Of a stretch of DNA of 64,000 nucleotides, positions 28,656-39,906 are shown in pieces (positions within the stretch are counted from its first letter, which is position 1; each line of letters opens with the position of its first letter). The notes beneath the pieces are model-generated. The model saw only the letters and a program-made list of their open reading frames with translations, was not told where the DNA came from and searched no databases. Position numbers and translations under genes: made by a program. Where the stretch lies: the NCBI GenBank assembly GCA_002166865.1, contig NHTQ01000001.1, positions 744,001 through 808,000 on the forward strand, in the 5' to 3' direction. This DNA comes from Rhodobacteraceae bacterium WFHF2C18 (lineage in GTDB: Bacteria > Pseudomonadota > Alphaproteobacteria > Rhodobacterales > Rhodobacteraceae).

Positions 28656-28889
28656 ATGGAGATCGCCGAGACCCTGGATGCCACCGGGCTGTTGTGCCCC
28701 CTGCCCGTCCTGAAGCTGCGCAAGCGGCTGAAACCGCTGGCGCCGGGGCAGTGCATCCGGCTTCTGGCGGACGACCCCGCGGCGGTGGTGGACGTGCCGC
28801 ATTTCTGCAGCGAATCGGGCCATGAACTCCTGTCCGTGAGCGAGGACGGCGCCGCGCAGGTCTACCTGGTGCGCAAGGCGGGGGCCTAG
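28656..28889 (+). CDS. TusA-family sulfurtransferase
   Basis: 77 residues from the ATG chosen. It shows the TusA core 'LDATGLLCPLPVLKLRKRL' with the catalytic cysteine in CPxP, then 'LADDPAAVVDVPHFC' and 'VYLVRK'. TusA-like proteins relay persulfide sulfur. None of the candidate starts (28620, 28644, 28656) has a clear ribosome-binding site; the shortest matches the usual family length of about 75-80 residues. Confidence 0.88.
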   Translation: MEIAETLDATGLLCPLPVLKLRKRLKPLAPGQCIRLLADDPAAVVDVPHFCSESGHELLSVSEDGAAQVYLVRKAGA

Positions 28890-28923
28890 CCCCCGGCGCG
28901 GCCGCGCGGCGCCCACCCCGGGC

Positions 28924-31734
28924 TCAGCGCCCGAGGTTCCACCATCCCCGTTTCTTCGGCTTGCTCTTTTCCTTGGCCGCCGGCTCGTCCTCGCTGGCCT
29001 TGCCCGTCCATGCCGGGGCGGCGGTGGCTTCGGCCATCGCGGGTTCCTGCGGCGCCGGTTCGGGCGCGGCCTGGGGGGCCGGCTCCGCCGCCGCCGGCGG
29101 CTGCTCGGACGCCACCGTGTCGGGCGCGGGCTCCGCGGCCTCGGGTGCCGGGGCTTCGTCGGCGGGGGGCTCGGCCTCCGCGCCGGACGGTTCGGCCGGT
29201 TCGGCCCCGGCCTCCACGGCGGGCGCTTCGGGCTGCGCCGCCGGTTGCTCGGCGGGCGTGGCCGGGGCCTCGGCGGCCGCATCCGGGGTGGCGGGCGGTT
29301 CGTCCTGGGCGGTCTCGGCCGGCTCGGCCGCGGGCGCCTTGGGCTTCTTCCGGGAACGGCTGACGCTCCGCGACCGGGACTTGGGCTTGGCAGGCTTGGC
29401 CGCGTCCGCCTCGGCCTGGGCGGTCTCCGCCGCGCCGGGGGTTTCGGCCTCGGCAGCCTCGGGCGCCGGTGCCTCGCCTTGCGCGGGTTCGGGGGTCGCC
29501 TCGGCCGTTTCGGCCTTGGCCGGCTCACCATCGCCCTGGGCCGTTTCGGCCTGGGCCGCCTCGCCCTGCGCGGCGCCGTTCTTGCCGGACTTGGACCGGC
29601 GGCGGCGGCGGCGGCGCTTCTTCTTGGGTTTGCCCTCGCCCTCGCCGGCCTCGGGCTTGGCCGCGTCCTGATCGGCGGCGGGCGCCTCGGCCGGGGCCGG
29701 TTCCTCGTCGAGGTCGGCATCGATCGGCGGGCTGTCCACCGAGACCACGGGCGCGGCCGCCTCGGGCACCTGCCGGGTGGCTGTCTTGAACTTCTCGATC
29801 GCGAAATCGGGGCTGACCAGCATCGGATCGCCCTCGATGCGCACGGAGAGGCCGTAGCGGGCCTCGATCTGGGCGACATGCTCGCGCTTCTGGTTCATGA
29901 GGAAATTGGCGATGCCCACGGGGCATTTCACCAGCACCTCGCGCGAGCGGCCGCGCACGCCCTCTTCCTCGATCTGGCGCAGGATGGACAATGCCAGGTT
30001 GTCGTCCGAGCGGATCAAGCCGGTGCCGTGACAGGCCGGGCACGGCTGGGTCGTGGCCTCGATCATGCCGGGGCGCAGGCGCTGGCGGCTCATTTCCATG
30101 AGGCCGAAGCCCGAGATGCGGCCCACCTGGATGCGGGCGCGGTCGGACTTGAGCCGTTCCTTCATCCGCTTCTCGACGGCGGCGTTGTTCTTGCGCTCGT
30201 CCATGTCGATGAAATCGATCACGATCAGCCCGGCCAGGTCGCGCAGGCGCAGCTGACGCGCGATCTCGTCGGCGGCTTCGAGGTTGGTCTTGAGCGCGGT
30301 CTCCTCGATCGAGCCTTCCTTGGTCGCCTTGCCCGAGTTGACGTCGATGGCCACCAGCGCCTCGGTCACGCCGATCACGATGTAGCCGCCCGAGCGCAGT
30401 TGCACGGTCGGGTTGAACATCGAGCTGAGGTAGGATTCGACCTGGTAGCGCGCGAAGAGCGGCAGCGGATCGCGGTAGTGCTTCACGTTCTTGGCGTGGC
30501 TGGGCAGGATCATCTTCATGAAGTCCTTGGCGATCCGGTAGCCCTTTTCGCCTTCGACCAGCACTTCGTCGATCTCGCGGTTGTAGAGGTCGCGGATCGA
30601 GCGCTTGATGAGGTCGCCCTCCTCGTAGATCTTCGCCGGGGCGATCGACTTCAGCGTCAGTTCGCGGATCTGTTCCCACATGCGCTGAAGGTATTCGTAG
30701 TCGCGCTTGATCTCGGCCTTGGTGCGCTTGGCTCCGGCGGTGCGGATGATGAGCCCCGCGCCGGCGGGCACGTCGATCTCGGCCGCGGTCGCCTTGAGCT
30801 TCTTGCGGTCGGCGGCGTTGGTGATCTTGCGCGAGATGCCGCCGCCACGGGCGGTGTTGGGCATCAGCACGCAGTAACGGCCGGCAAGGCTGAGGTAGGT
30901 GGTCAGCGCGGCGCCCTTGTTGCCGCGCTCTTCCTTGACGACCTGCACCAGCAGGATCTGGCGGACCTTGATGACCTCCTGGATCTTGTAACGGCGCGGG
31001 CGCGGCTTGCGCGGCGGGCGCAGTTCCTCGGCGTCGTCATCCTCGGCCACGGATTCGATGGAATCGTCCTTCACGGAGGCATCTGAGCGGCGGCCCTGGC
31101 CGTTGCCGTTGCCGTTGCCATCGGCGTCCTGATCGTCGCCCGGCCGGGCCTCGCCGGTTTCGGTATCGGCCTCGGCGGTGTCCCCGGCGCCGTTGTCGGG
31201 TTCTTCCACGGGGGTTTCGGGCACCCGCTCCATCGGCGAGGTCGCCTCGTCGGACTCGGCGGTCGTCACCGGTTCGGCGCCGTCCTCATCGAGGTCGATC
31301 GTTTCCATCCCCGAGATCGCGCCGCCCTCTTCGGGCGCACTCGCGACGGCATCGCCGGACGCGGCCTTGGCGGCCTTGCCGCGGCGGCGCGCGGGTTTCT
31401 TGCGCGGCTTGTCCTCGGGGTCGTCGTCGGCCTCCAGCGACTCGGCGTAGGCGCGCTCTTCCTCCAGCAGCTTCTCGCGGTCGGCCACCGGGATCTGGTA
31501 GTAGTCCGGGTGGATTTCCGAGAACGCAAGGAACCCGTGGCGATTGCCGCCGTAATCGACGAAAGCCGCCTGCAAGGAGGGTTCGACGCGCGTGACCTTG
31601 GCTAGATAGATGTTGCCGGCGAGCTGCCGCTTGTTTTCGGATTCAAAGTCGAACTCCTCAACCTTGTTTCCGTCAACCACCACGACGCGGGTCTCTTCCG
31701 CGTGGGTGGCGTCGATGAGCATTTTCTTGGCCAT
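28924..31734 (-). CDS. rne: Ribonuclease E
   Basis: 936 residues. The N-terminal S1 domain (residues 1-85 and about 248-300) is split by an acidic insertion. The RNase H and 5' sensor regions precede the DNase I-like catalytic core ('ALVAIDVNSGKAT' and 'VIDFIDMDERKNNAAVEKRMK'). The zinc-link 'CPACHGTG' motif is present. The C-terminal half (about 640-936) is Ala/Pro/Glu-rich with an Arg-rich patch ('[14 protein letters not shown]'), expected to scaffold the degradosome. It ends in a Lys/Trp-rich tail (KKRGWWNLGR). It cuts single-stranded AU-rich RNA. The start at 31734 gives the family N terminus MAKKMLIDA. Confidence 0.96.
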   Translation of the reverse strand: MAKKMLIDATHAEETRVVVVDGNKVEEFDFESENKRQLAGNIYLAKVTRVEPSLQAAFVDYGGNRHGFLAFSEIHPDYYQIPVADREKLLEEERAYAESLEADDDPEDKPRKKPARRRGKAAKAASGDAVASAPEEGGAISGMETIDLDEDGAEPVTTAESDEATSPMERVPETPVEEPDNGAGDTAEADTETGEARPGDDQDADGNGNGNGQGRRSDASVKDDSIESVAEDDDAEELRPPRKPRPRRYKIQEVIKVRQILLVQVVKEERGNKGAALTTYLSLAGRYCVLMPNTARGGGISRKITNAADRKKLKATAAEIDVPAGAGLIIRTAGAKRTKAEIKRDYEYLQRMWEQIRELTLKSIAPAKIYEEGDLIKRSIRDLYNREIDEVLVEGEKGYRIAKDFMKMILPSHAKNVKHYRDPLPLFARYQVESYLSSMFNPTVQLRSGGYIVIGVTEALVAIDVNSGKATKEGSIEETALKTNLEAADEIARQLRLRDLAGLIVIDFIDMDERKNNAAVEKRMKERLKSDRARIQVGRISGFGLMEMSRQRLRPGMIEATTQPCPACHGTGLIRSDDNLALSILRQIEEEGVRGRSREVLVKCPVGIANFLMNQKREHVAQIEARYGLSVRIEGDPMLVSPDFAIEKFKTATRQVPEAAAPVVSVDSPPIDADLDEEPAPAEAPAADQDAAKPEAGEGEGKPKKKRRRRRRRSKSGKNGAAQGEAAQAETAQGDGEPAKAETAEATPEPAQGEAPAPEAAEAETPGAAETAQAEADAAKPAKPKSRSRSVSRSRKKPKAPAAEPAETAQDEPPATPDAAAEAPATPAEQPAAQPEAPAVEAGAEPAEPSGAEAEPPADEAPAPEAAEPAPDTVASEQPPAAAEPAPQAAPEPAPQEPAMAEATAAPAWTGKASEDEPAAKEKSKPKKRGWWNLGR

Positions 31735-32135
31735 GTTATCCGTTCGCAGCGGGCCGCGCGCGCCTGCCCCGGCGGGGCGGCGCGGTGCGGCCGGCGTGTG
31801 TTGGGGGCGAGTGAAGGCGCGGCGACGGGGCCGCCGCATGCGGCCTCGCATCTGGAATGTATATGTCGCGCACGCTTCATCGCGGTTCTTCTTCTCCGGC
31901 ACCGCGCGGGTGCCACTTGGGGACCTGTCATTCCCGCGCGCGGCGCGGGTCAGGCATCTGGAGGTCCCGGGGGGGCCGGGACCCGTTCGGTCTGTTCAGA
32001 GACGTCGGAAGTGATTCCTACAAATGTCCGAAACAGCGAAACCCTTTGCCGGCCGCGTCGGGCGCGCCGGCTGTATCGATTACACTAAAGGGTGGCACCG
32101 GCAAATTACAATGGGAAAATGTCCCGGCGCCGCCG
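31735..32135. other. Intergenic region and probable rne leader
   Basis: 400 bp between the rne start and the dctD stop. Both genes are on the minus strand, so this holds the rne promoter and 5' leader, and RNase E mRNAs commonly have long autoregulated leaders. I cannot fix a promoter or a conserved structure. Confidence 0.45.
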
Positions 32136-33470
<1,335 letters not shown>

Positions 33471-33476
33471 ATTCGG

Positions 33477-35237
33477 TTACTCCGCTGCGCGCGTCTCCTC
33501 TGGCAAGATAGGCAATTGAACTTCGAATACAGCCCCCCCGCCCGCGGCATTGCGGGCGGTCAGCCGCCCGCCCAGGTCGCTCACGATGCCCGAGGAAATG
33601 GCAAGACCCAGCCCGACGCCGTCGCCGGGCTGCTTGGTGGTGTAGAAGGGTTCGAACAGGCTGTCGATGTCCTCGATCCCGTGGCCGTTGTCGCGCACGG
33701 TCAGCACCGCCGTCTCGCCCGCGGCCAGAAGGATGTCGATACTGGCGTCCTCGGTGGTCTCGGTGGCGTCCATCGCGTTGCGCAGCAGGTTGATCATCAC
33801 CTGCTCGATGCGCACCCGGTCGCCCATGACCAGGACGGGGCTGTCGGGCATCGTGCGGGTGATGTTGACCTGCCGCTGGCGCAGCTGCGGCTCCATCATC
33901 GCCAGCGCCGAGTTCAGCGCGTCGCCCAGGTTCACCGGCTCGAAGGTCTCGCCGCTCTGACGCGCGTAGGACTTGAGCTGACGGGTGATGGTGCCCATCC
34001 GCTCGATCAGGTCGTCGATGCGCTGGAAGGAGGACAGCGCCTCCTCGGGGCGGTTGCGCGACAACAGCAGCCGCGCGCCGGCCAGGTAGGTCTTCATGGC
34101 CGCCAGGGGCTGGTTCAACTCGTGGCTGACGGCCGCCGACATCTCGCCCAGGGCGGCGAGCTTGGAGCTTTGCGCCAGGGTCTGTTCGGCCACCGCGAGG
34201 TTTTCCTGAACGCGCTCGCGCTCGGCGATTTCGCGCTGAAGCCGGGCGTTGAGTGCGCGAAGTTCCGCCGACTCGCGCTGGAACAGGGCCATGCGCGTGG
34301 CCGTCTTGCGGTTGAGGAACCAGAAGGCGAGCGCCAGCAGAATCGCGAAGCCCATGATTTCGAGCGCCAGCACGCCGTTCACCTTGTCGCGGACACTGGC
34401 GTAGGTGGTGAAACTGGCGATCTTCCAGCCGCGGAAACCCACCCTGTCCTGCACGCGCATCACCGCCTCGCCCTGCAGGTAGGCGTCGGCGGGCAGCGTG
34501 GTCCAGTCGGCGGTGGCCTGGATGGCGCGCTGGATGGCGCTGTCCACCGGCTCGCGCCGCAGGGCCCTGGCCTCGGTCAACCCGCGCCAGCGCGGTTCGG
34601 TCGCCAGGATGATGCGCCCCTCGCTGTCGGTGACCAACACGGCATCGGTGATCCCCGCCCAGGCGCGTTCGTACTTGCCCAGATCGACCTCGACCACGAT
34701 CACGCCGACGACCTGGTTCTGGCTTTCGATGCGGCGCGCGTAGTAGAAGCTGTACTGCCCCGTCTCCTGTTCCAAGACCTTGAAAACCGTGTCTTTCGAG
34801 CGCAGGGCATCCACGTAGTAAGGGGCCTGCCGGTGGGTTTCGCCGAGCGAGCTGCGCTCGGTCGCGGCCACCGTGCGCCCGTCGCGGTCCAGCAGGCTGA
34901 GCGAGGCCGCGCCGATCTCGTCCAGAAACGAGATCAGCCGCTGGGTGGACTGCCTGTAGTCGCCCGAATTGAGGGCGCTGATCAGCGTGGGATCGCGCGC
35001 CAGGAGCTGCGGGACGATCGCGTTCTGGCGCAATTCGCTGAGCAGGTTGCCGCTGTAGAGCACCAGGCGCAGTTCCGCCTGGTTGCGCGTTGTCTGGGTG
35101 AAGCGATCCGTCAGCAGCCGGTTGGTGACATAGACGGTTCCCACCGACAGGGCCACGATCAGCAACAGGGCCAGGCGCACGCGCCAGCTGGTGGTGCGCA
35201 TCCGTTGTATGGGGGCCGTGGCCGACAGCTTGGTCAT
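33477..35237 (-). CDS. dctB: DctB-family sensor histidine kinase
   Basis: 586 residues. Two membrane helices (about 18-40 and 300-322) bracket a periplasmic double-Cache domain. A coiled coil follows ('ELRALNARLQREIAERERVQENL'), then the dimerisation helix with the phospho-histidine in 'AVSHELNQPLAAMKTYL' and an HATPase domain ('NLLRNAMDATE', 'DNGHGI', 'GVGLGLAIS'). DctB senses C4-dicarboxylates and phosphorylates DctD. It lies 40 bp downstream of purQ and is followed by dctD. No dctA is nearby; the TRAP operon is 28 kb away. Confidence 0.92.
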   Translation of the reverse strand: MTKLSATAPIQRMRTTSWRVRLALLLIVALSVGTVYVTNRLLTDRFTQTTRNQAELRLVLYSGNLLSELRQNAIVPQLLARDPTLISALNSGDYRQSTQRLISFLDEIGAASLSLLDRDGRTVAATERSSLGETHRQAPYYVDALRSKDTVFKVLEQETGQYSFYYARRIESQNQVVGVIVVEVDLGKYERAWAGITDAVLVTDSEGRIILATEPRWRGLTEARALRREPVDSAIQRAIQATADWTTLPADAYLQGEAVMRVQDRVGFRGWKIASFTTYASVRDKVNGVLALEIMGFAILLALAFWFLNRKTATRMALFQRESAELRALNARLQREIAERERVQENLAVAEQTLAQSSKLAALGEMSAAVSHELNQPLAAMKTYLAGARLLLSRNRPEEALSSFQRIDDLIERMGTITRQLKSYARQSGETFEPVNLGDALNSALAMMEPQLRQRQVNITRTMPDSPVLVMGDRVRIEQVMINLLRNAMDATETTEDASIDILLAAGETAVLTVRDNGHGIEDIDSLFEPFYTTKQPGDGVGLGLAISSGIVSDLGGRLTARNAAGGGAVFEVQLPILPEETRAAE

Positions 35238-35277
35238 CGTCGAAAGTTACGCCGCGCTGCGCGGTGTCTCAAGGGTG

Positions 35278-35946
35278 TCAGGCCGTCTCGAACCGGCCGA
35301 CGAGGCCGTCGAAGAGCGCCGCGCCCTGGGTGCCGCCGTGCGCGGCCTCGGCCATGCGTTCGGGATGCGGCATCATGCCCAGCACCCGGCGGTTGTGCGA
35401 CAGAAGGCCCGCGATGTCGCCGACCGAGCCGTTGGGATTGTCGCAATAGGTGAAGGCCACGCGATCCTCGCCGCGCAGGCGGGCCAGGGTGTCGTCGTCG
35501 GCGAAATAGTTGCCGTCGTGATGGGCGATGGGGATGGTGATGACCTCGCCCGCCGAATAGCCGGCGGTGAAGGCGCTGTCGGCGGTTTCGACCCTGAGCT
35601 CCACGGTCTTGCAGATGTACTTGAGGTTGGCGTTGCGCAAGAGCGCCCCGGGCAGCAGCCCCGTCTCGGTCAACACCTGGAAGCCGTTGCAGACGCCCAG
35701 AACGTAGCCGCCCCGCTCGGCATGGGCGACGACGGCGCGGCAGATGGGCGAATTGGCCGCGATGGCGCCGCAGCGCAGGTAATCGCCGAAGGAGAAGCCG
35801 CCGGGCACGGCAATGACATCGACGCCCCCGGGCAGCGCGGTATCCTTGTGCCAGACCATCGAGACCCGCGCGCCGGCGTTGCGGAAGGCCACCGCCAGGT
35901 CGCGGTCACAGTTGGAGCCGGGAAAGACGATGACGGCGGCGTGCAT
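35278..35946 (-). CDS. purQ: Phosphoribosylformylglycinamidine synthase subunit PurQ
   Basis: 222 residues of the class I glutamine amidotransferase family. The catalytic cysteine is in 'GVCNGFQVL' and the His/Glu pair in 'MMPHPERM'. It supplies ammonia to PurL in the fourth step of purine synthesis. The ATG overlaps the purS stop by one base. purL is not found in the window. Confidence 0.96.
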   Translation of the reverse strand: MHAAVIVFPGSNCDRDLAVAFRNAGARVSMVWHKDTALPGGVDVIAVPGGFSFGDYLRCGAIAANSPICRAVVAHAERGGYVLGVCNGFQVLTETGLLPGALLRNANLKYICKTVELRVETADSAFTAGYSAGEVITIPIAHHDGNYFADDDTLARLRGEDRVAFTYCDNPNGSVGDIAGLLSHNRRVLGMMPHPERMAEAAHGGTQGAALFDGLVGRFETA

Positions 35947-36185
35947 CAGGCGATCTCCACGCTGTAGGTTTCGATCACCGTGTTGGCCAGGAGCTTCTCG
36001 CACATCTCGGTGACCCGGGCGCGGGCCGCCTCGGCGTCGCTCTCGGCGAGGTCGATCTCGATCACCTTGCCCTGGCGCACGCCTTCGACGCCGTCGAAGC
36101 CCAGCTGCCCCAGGGCGTGGCGCACCGCCTCGCCCTGGGGGTCGAGGACGCCGTTTTTCAGCATGACGTGAACACGAGCCTTCAT
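35946..36185 (-). CDS. purS: Phosphoribosylformylglycinamidine synthase subunit PurS
   Basis: 79 residues: the small subunit bridging PurL and PurQ, with '[20 protein letters not shown]' and '[18 protein letters not shown]'. The ATG at 36185 is chosen because an upstream in-frame start adds residues that do not fit the family. Translationally coupled to purQ. Confidence 0.95.
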   Translation of the reverse strand: MKARVHVMLKNGVLDPQGEAVRHALGQLGFDGVEGVRQGKVIEIDLAESDAEAARARVTEMCEKLLANTVIETYSVEIA

Positions 36186-36236
36186 TGGCAGAACTTCCCG
36201 TATTTGCAAGCGCTTGCGCGCCGTTCCTTGGCCGGC

Positions 36237-36998
36237 TCAGTTGATGAGGGTCGGCCGGTTGATCGGGGTGGCCCCCTTGGGCATGACGCCCAGGCGGTTG
36301 GCCACCTCGGAGTAGGCATCGGTCAGCGAGCCCAGGTCGCGGCGGAACACGTCCTTGTCGAGCTTGCGGCCGCTTTCGATGTCCCACAGCCGGCAGCTGT
36401 CGGGGCTGATCTCGTCGGCGACGATGAGGCGCTGGAAATCGCCCTCGTAGACGCGGCCCACCTCGATCTTGAAGTCCACCAGGCGGATGCCCACCCCGAA
36501 CATCACCCCCGACATAAAGTCGTTCACGCGCAGCGCAAGGCTGAGGATGTCGTCCATGTCCTGCTGGGTGGCCCACCCGAAGGCGGCGATATGTTCCTCG
36601 GTCACCAGCGGGTCGCCCAGGGCATCGTCCTTGAGGCAGTATTCCACGATCGGGCGGGGCAGCTGCGTGCCCTCGTCGATCCCCAGGCGCTGCGCCATGG
36701 AGCCCGCGGCGTAGTTGCGCACGATGACCTCCAGCGGGACGATCTCGCAGGCCCGGACCAGCTGTTCGCGCATGTTCAGCCGGCGCAGGAAGTGGTTGGG
36801 AATGCCGACATTCGTCAGGCCGGTCATGAAGAACTCCGACAGCAGGTTGTTCAGCACGCCCTTGCCCTCGGCCACGTCTTTCTTCTCGGCATTGAAGGCG
36901 GTGGCGTCGTCCTTGAAATACTGCACCACGGTGCCCGGTTCGGGCCCTTCGTAGAGCGTTTTCGCCTTGCCTTCGTAAATCTTCTTGCGCCGCGCCAT
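36237..36998 (-). CDS. purC: Phosphoribosylaminoimidazole-succinocarboxamide synthase
   Basis: 253 residues of the SAICAR synthetase family, with '[14 protein letters not shown]', '[19 protein letters not shown]' and 'VDFKIEVGR'. It joins CAIR with aspartate in the purine pathway. The downstream order purC-purS-purQ is common in alphaproteobacteria. The ATG at 36998 gives the expected [10 protein letters not shown] start. Confidence 0.96.
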   Translation of the reverse strand: MARRKKIYEGKAKTLYEGPEPGTVVQYFKDDATAFNAEKKDVAEGKGVLNNLLSEFFMTGLTNVGIPNHFLRRLNMREQLVRACEIVPLEVIVRNYAAGSMAQRLGIDEGTQLPRPIVEYCLKDDALGDPLVTEEHIAAFGWATQQDMDDILSLALRVNDFMSGVMFGVGIRLVDFKIEVGRVYEGDFQRLIVADEISPDSCRLWDIESGRKLDKDVFRRDLGSLTDAYSEVANRLGVMPKGATPINRPTLIN

Positions 36999-37155
36999 GG
37001 ACACTCCGTTGATCGGCCGGGGCCAATCCCCCGTGGACCGTTGCGCCCTCATAGTGCATGGGCCGAGTTGCCGCAAGTTCCGGTTGGCCCTTGCCCTCGC
37101 GGCTGCGGGGTTGCATACCTTGGCCGACGACAACGCCTGCTGAGGGGAGTGGCCG

Positions 37156-37470
37156 ATGACCACCTTCGACGATCGCGAAACCGCCTTCGAGAACAAGTTC
37201 GCCCACGACGAGGAAATGAAGTTCCGCGCCCAGGCCCGGTGCAACAAGCTGCTGGGACTGTGGGCCGCCGAACTGCTGGGCAAGACCGGCGAGGAGGCCG
37301 AGAGCTATGCCAAGCAGGTCGTGCTGGCCGATTTCGAGGAGGCCGGCCACGAAGACGTGGTCCGCAAGGTGGCCGGCGACCTGGGCGACATGGTCGATGC
37401 CGACACCATCCGCGGCAAGATGGACGAGCTTCTGAAGGTCGCCAAGCAGCAGATGGTGAACGAGACCTGA
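37156..37470 (+). CDS. ATP synthase inhibitor subunit zeta (DUF1476)
   Basis: 104 residues, alpha-helical, with '[39 protein letters not shown]'. This matches the alphaproteobacterial zeta protein, which blocks ATP hydrolysis by F1-ATPase in Paracoccus. The N-terminal inhibitory helix is intact. It is a single gene divergent from purC, with 157 bp between starts. Confidence 0.9.
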   Translation: MTTFDDRETAFENKFAHDEEMKFRAQARCNKLLGLWAAELLGKTGEEAESYAKQVVLADFEEAGHEDVVRKVAGDLGDMVDADTIRGKMDELLKVAKQQMVNET

Positions 37471-37588
37471 GCGCCGGGCGCGCCGTTTCGCCCGCGCCGC
37501 CCGGTTCCGGCGACGGAGCCGGAATTGCATTCACGTGCGCCGCACATAGGTAGTGCGGTGACATCGCTGCGACCTGGGGGAGACCCGC

Positions 37589-38605
37589 ATGACGAACGCG
37601 CTTTCCGATCTTCTGGCGAAACGTGACTGGCTTTTGGCGGACGGCGCCACCGGCACCAACCTGTTCAACATGGGCCTGGAATCCGGCGAGGCGCCGGAGA
37701 TCTGGAACGAGGCGCATCCCGACCGGGTGGCGCGGCTTTACCGGATGGCGGTGGACGCGGGCAGCGACCTGTTCCTGACCAACTCCTTCGGGGGCAATGC
37801 CGCCCGGTTGAAGCTGCACGGCGCCGAGAAGCGCGCGCGGCAGCTGTCGCGCATCGCCGCCGAGATCGGCCGCGAGGTGGCCGACCAGCAGGCGCGCCCG
37901 GTTGTCGTGGCCGGATCCGTGGGCCCAACCGGCGAGATCATGGCGCCGATGGGCGCGCTGACCCACGACCTGGCGGTCGAGATCTTCCACGAACAGGCCG
38001 ACGGGCTGAAGGAGGGCGGCGCCGACGTGCTTTGGCTGGAGACGATCTCGGCCCCCGAGGAATACGCGGCCGCCGCCGAAGCCTTCGCGCTGGCCGGGAT
38101 GCCCTGGTGCGGGACCATGAGTTTCGACACGGCGGGGCGCACGATGATGGGCCTGACCTCGGCGGACATGGTGACCATGGTCGAGAAGCTGGACAATCCG
38201 CCGCTGGCCTTCGGCGCCAACTGCGGCGTGGGCGCGTCCGATTTGCTGCGCACGGTGCTGGGATTCGCGGCGCAGGGCGCCGACCGCCCGATCATCGCCA
38301 AGGGCAACGCCGGCATTCCGAAATACGTGGACGGCCATATCCACTACGACGGGACGCCCGAGCTGATGGCGGACTACGCGGTGCTGGCGCGGGACGCCGG
38401 CGCCACGATCATCGGCGGCTGCTGCGGCACGATGCCGGAGCACCTGGAAAGGATGCACGAGGCGCTGTCGACGCGTCCCCGCGGCGAGCGCCCGACGCTG
38501 GAGCAGATCGCGGAGAAACTGGGGCCCTTCTCGTCTACCGCGGACGGCACGGACGACGCGGCCGAACCGGCGCCGCGCCGCCGCTCGCGCCGCCGCCGGG
38601 CCTGA
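37589..38605 (+). CDS. bmt: Homocysteine S-methyltransferase-domain protein (betaine-homocysteine methyltransferase or split methionine-synthase module)
   Basis: 338 residues. The homocysteine-binding barrel opens 'LLADGATGTNLFNMGLESGEAPE' and contains the zinc ligands, with the 'GGCCGT' pair near residue 274 and an upstream cysteine in 'GANCGVG'. It ends in an Arg-rich tail. It is usually annotated as betaine-homocysteine methyltransferase. However, a corrinoid protein and a DUF1638 gene follow within 3 kb, a set linked in roseobacters to a cobalamin-dependent methionine synthase split into several proteins. The methyl donor could therefore be methyl-cobalamin rather than betaine. The radical SAM gene intervenes on the other strand. 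Confidence 0.85.
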   Translation: MTNALSDLLAKRDWLLADGATGTNLFNMGLESGEAPEIWNEAHPDRVARLYRMAVDAGSDLFLTNSFGGNAARLKLHGAEKRARQLSRIAAEIGREVADQQARPVVVAGSVGPTGEIMAPMGALTHDLAVEIFHEQADGLKEGGADVLWLETISAPEEYAAAAEAFALAGMPWCGTMSFDTAGRTMMGLTSADMVTMVEKLDNPPLAFGANCGVGASDLLRTVLGFAAQGADRPIIAKGNAGIPKYVDGHIHYDGTPELMADYAVLARDAGATIIGGCCGTMPEHLERMHEALSTRPRGERPTLEQIAEKLGPFSSTADGTDDAAEPAPRRRSRRRRA

Positions 38606-38612
38606 GCCCCCG

Positions 38613-39701
38613 TCAGAACAGCGAGAGCTGGTCGCCCGGTGCCGGCGGCGGGCGGAAGAGATCGGTGCGCAGGGCGGGTTGTGCCCGGTCCAGGCCCTGC
38701 CGGCGCGCGGCCAGTTCGAACCGGCGCGCGACGACCTGGGCGTAGGGCCCCTGCCCGCGCATCCGCCGCCCCCAGTCGGCCGAGTAGTCGCGGCCCCCGT
38801 GCATCTCGCGCAGGCGGGCCATGACGCGGCCCGCGCGGGCGGGGTAGTGCTCGGCCAGCCATTCCCGGAACAGCGCCGAGACCTCGCGCGGCAGGCGCAG
38901 CATGATCCAGCTTGCCGCGCGGGCGCCGGCGGCGGCGCCCTCTGCCAGGATCGTCTCGATCTCGGGGTCCGTCAGGGCCGGGATCACCGGCGAGACCATG
39001 ATCCGCACCGGCACCCCGGCCGCGCTGAGCGCGCGGATGGTGGCCAGCCGGCGCGCCGGCGCGGGGGCCCGCGGCTCCAGCCGGCGGGCCAGGTCGGCCT
39101 TCAGCGTGGTGACGGAGATGCCGACGCGCACCAGCCCGCGGGCGGCCATCGCCGCCAGGATGTCGATGTCGCGCTCGACCAGGCTGCCCTTGGTGACCAC
39201 GGCCACGGGGTGGCCGAAGTCGTGCAGGACCTGCAGGCAGGCGCGGGTGACGCGGTGGCGCGTCTCGATCGGCTGGTAGGGATCGGTATTTGTGCCGATG
39301 GCGATCGGGCGCACCCGGTAGCGCGGGTTGCGCAGTTCCCGGGCCAGGACCTCGGGCGCGGCGGGACGGGCGATGAGCCGGGTTTCGAAATCCAGGCCCG
39401 CAGAGAGCCCCAGCCAGGCGTGAGACGGCCGCGCGAAGCAGTAGATGCAGCCGTGCTCGCACCCGCGGTAGGGGTTGACCGAACGGTCGAAGGGCAGATC
39501 CGGCGAGCGGTTGTAGGTGATGACGCTGCGCGGCACCTCGGTCTGCGTGCGGGTGCGCGCGACGGTGGCCTGACCGGTCGCGTCGGCCCAACCGTCGCTT
39601 TCGTAGCGGCGCTGCAGGGCCTCGTACCGGCCGGCGCGGTTGCTGCGGGCCCCGCGGCCCGCCGGGCGCAGGGCCGGATCGATGCTGGCATCGCCTGTCA
39701 T
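38613..39701 (-). CDS. Radical SAM protein, PA0069 family
   Basis: 362 residues. The iron-sulfur motif is 'CEHGCIYC' (CX3CX2C), followed by 'IAIGTNTDPYQPIETRHRVTRACL' and 'RVGISVTTLKADLARRLEPRAPAPARRL'. It is similar to PA0069/SplB-like proteins, whose substrate is unsettled. The start at 39701 is chosen; the frame continues upstream into a different region. It is convergent with the methyltransferase gene, so it is probably unrelated to that pathway. Confidence 0.86.
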   Translation of the reverse strand: MTGDASIDPALRPAGRGARSNRAGRYEALQRRYESDGWADATGQATVARTRTQTEVPRSVITYNRSPDLPFDRSVNPYRGCEHGCIYCFARPSHAWLGLSAGLDFETRLIARPAAPEVLARELRNPRYRVRPIAIGTNTDPYQPIETRHRVTRACLQVLHDFGHPVAVVTKGSLVERDIDILAAMAARGLVRVGISVTTLKADLARRLEPRAPAPARRLATIRALSAAGVPVRIMVSPVIPALTDPEIETILAEGAAAGARAASWIMLRLPREVSALFREWLAEHYPARAGRVMARLREMHGGRDYSADWGRRMRGQGPYAQVVARRFELAARRQGLDRAQPALRTDLFRPPPAPGDQLSLF

Positions 39702-39906
39702 GTCCCGAGAATGGAACAAACCACGAACTTTTGCAATAAGCCCTTGCGCGGCGCGGCAGGTTCCCGCCCTGTCGCCCGACCTTGTGCGCGATAGGTCGGA
39801 ACGAGGGTGGGCAATGTCGCAATTCGGAAAGTTCGTTTGCGACAAATTGACGATAGCTGCCGGGAAGAAACCGCGCCCGCGGCGCCGAAACCAGAGGTGG
39901 ACCGGC

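Noticed and set aside
29245..31086. 613-residue plus-strand frame within rne
   Set aside because: Gly/Leu/Arg-rich repeats mirror the acidic repeats of RNase E; no start site or domain.
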